A stretch of 14,666 nt of DNA from Candidatus Sumerlaeota bacterium (GTDB lineage Bacteria > Sumerlaeota > T1SED10-198M), in the NCBI GenBank assembly GCA_003554345.1, contig PWGE01000150.1, forward strand, positions 1-14,666. Reading direction: 5' to 3'. Numbering within the stretch: the stretch's first letter is position 1; each line of letters opens with the position of its first letter. Below, piece after piece: positions 14,206 to 14,666 of the stretch. The position numbers were made by a program, and so were the translations under genes. Under the pieces are notes generated by a model. It was not told the DNA's origin and ran no database searches. It was given only the letters and a program-made list of their open reading frames with translations.

Positions 14206-14666
14206 TTATTTTTTTGTTAATAGTCCCCGGCATAAAGCCAATATTTCTCTGATTTCAGGCTGGGAAGATGCCATAACATATATTCTGCCCATCGGCTCTG
14301 TTTGAGATATTCTCATCAACACCCAACCACCTTTAAAATACCATTTCAAACCATCTATTTCTTTTACCTTTTTAATCGATAGATTGCCTAGTTTTTCCGG
14401 CGTTTTTTCCTGGAGACGGTGAAAATTGAGCTGTAAGATTTCAGATGGAGCATAAAAATCAATACGTCCATAGTGCGGCTTATCCCATTCATCAAGAAAA
14501 TCACTGACAAGCCGGGAAAGAGGTTGCTTATAATACGACATCATTTCCATTAAAAGCAACGCTGTTAAAATGCCATCTCGTTCCGGTATGTGGAAACCAT
14601 AGCCAATTCCACCACTCTCTTCTGCAGCAAGAAGGTAGCCCGGTTCATGCAATTTTCTGGCAACAT
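14206..14666 (-). CDS. Phosphoglucomutase/phosphomannomutase, C-terminal part (5' end cut by window)
   Basis: The last 152 codons of an alpha-D-phosphohexomutase, which interconverts hexose 1- and 6-phosphates. The frame stays open through base 14666 (reading VARK before LHEPGYLLAAEESGGIGYG), so the gene starts outside the window. The sugar-binding loop AAEESGGIG matches the usual GEESGG with Ala for the first Gly. The motif HIPERDG follows, and the C-terminal phosphate-binding loop reads RISQTEPMGRIYVMASS, matching RxSxTEP with Gln where Gly is usual. It lies directly before the GH94 gene, so its natural job here is to convert the sugar 1-phosphate released by that enzyme. It may serve other sugar-phosphate routes as well. 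Confidence 0.92.
   Translation of the reverse strand, partial: VARKLHEPGYLLAAEESGGIGYGFHIPERDGILTALLLMEMMSYYKQPLSRLVSDFLDEWDKPHYGRIDFYAPSEILQLNFHRLQEKTPEKLGNLSIKKVKEIDGLKWYFKGGWVLMRISQTEPMGRIYVMASSQPEIREILALCRGLLTKK

Overview
The window carries about ten well-supported protein-coding genes from a moderately AT-rich bacterium. Genes are tightly spaced, with Shine-Dalgarno sequences of the AGGAGG type. No RNA gene, insertion sequence, CRISPR array or phage gene was seen. The gene set suggests an anaerobic or facultative, polysaccharide-using, probably environmental bacterium: an oxygen-sensitive split glutamate synthase with a 16-cysteine ferredoxin, a long PAS/GAF hybrid kinase, a secreted GLUG/PKD protein, a GH94 phosphorylase and a DUF2961 (GH172-type) glycosidase. 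I cannot name the phylum from sequence alone.

Left part (1-3056, + strand): the 3' part of an archaeal-type glutamate synthase FMN domain gene runs in from the left edge. A CooF/HycB-like ferredoxin and an FAD/NAD(P)-dependent oxidoreductase follow, the last two overlapping by ATGA. Together they look like a split glutamate synthase: the flavoprotein takes electrons from NAD(P)H, the ferredoxin relays them, and the FMN/Fe-S domain reduces 2-iminoglutarate to glutamate. A small hairpin followed by eight T lies between the first two genes.

Middle part (3216-8073): a 950-residue cytosolic hybrid histidine kinase (- strand) and a secreted GLUG-repeat/PKD/four-tryptophan-domain protein (+ strand) diverge from a 388-bp spacer. 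The spacer holds a good promoter for the secreted protein, overlapped by an FNR/CRP-like palindrome. Both outer boundaries are convergent. The left one (3057-3215) has a GC-rich 12-bp hairpin with an all-pyrimidine loop.

Right part (8207-14666, - strand throughout), in order of transcription: a phosphohexomutase cut by the right edge; a GH94 disaccharide phosphorylase; a VanZ-family membrane protein; then, after a 165-bp gap with an extended -10 promoter, a GtrA-family membrane protein; a DUF2961/GH172-type glycosidase; a doubtful 49-residue ORF; and two half-size ChrA-type transporters. The phosphorylase and mutase make metabolic sense together: the phosphorylase releases a sugar 1-phosphate, which the mutase can turn into the 6-phosphate without spending ATP. 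The GtrA/DUF2961 pair hints at handling of furanose-containing or other cell-surface glycans. The role of the transporters in this context is unclear.

I found no single system that is clearly new. The best leads are the GtrA-DUF2961 pair next to the phosphorylase operon, the domain combination of the secreted protein with its FNR/CRP-like operator, and the homopyrimidine-loop hairpin.
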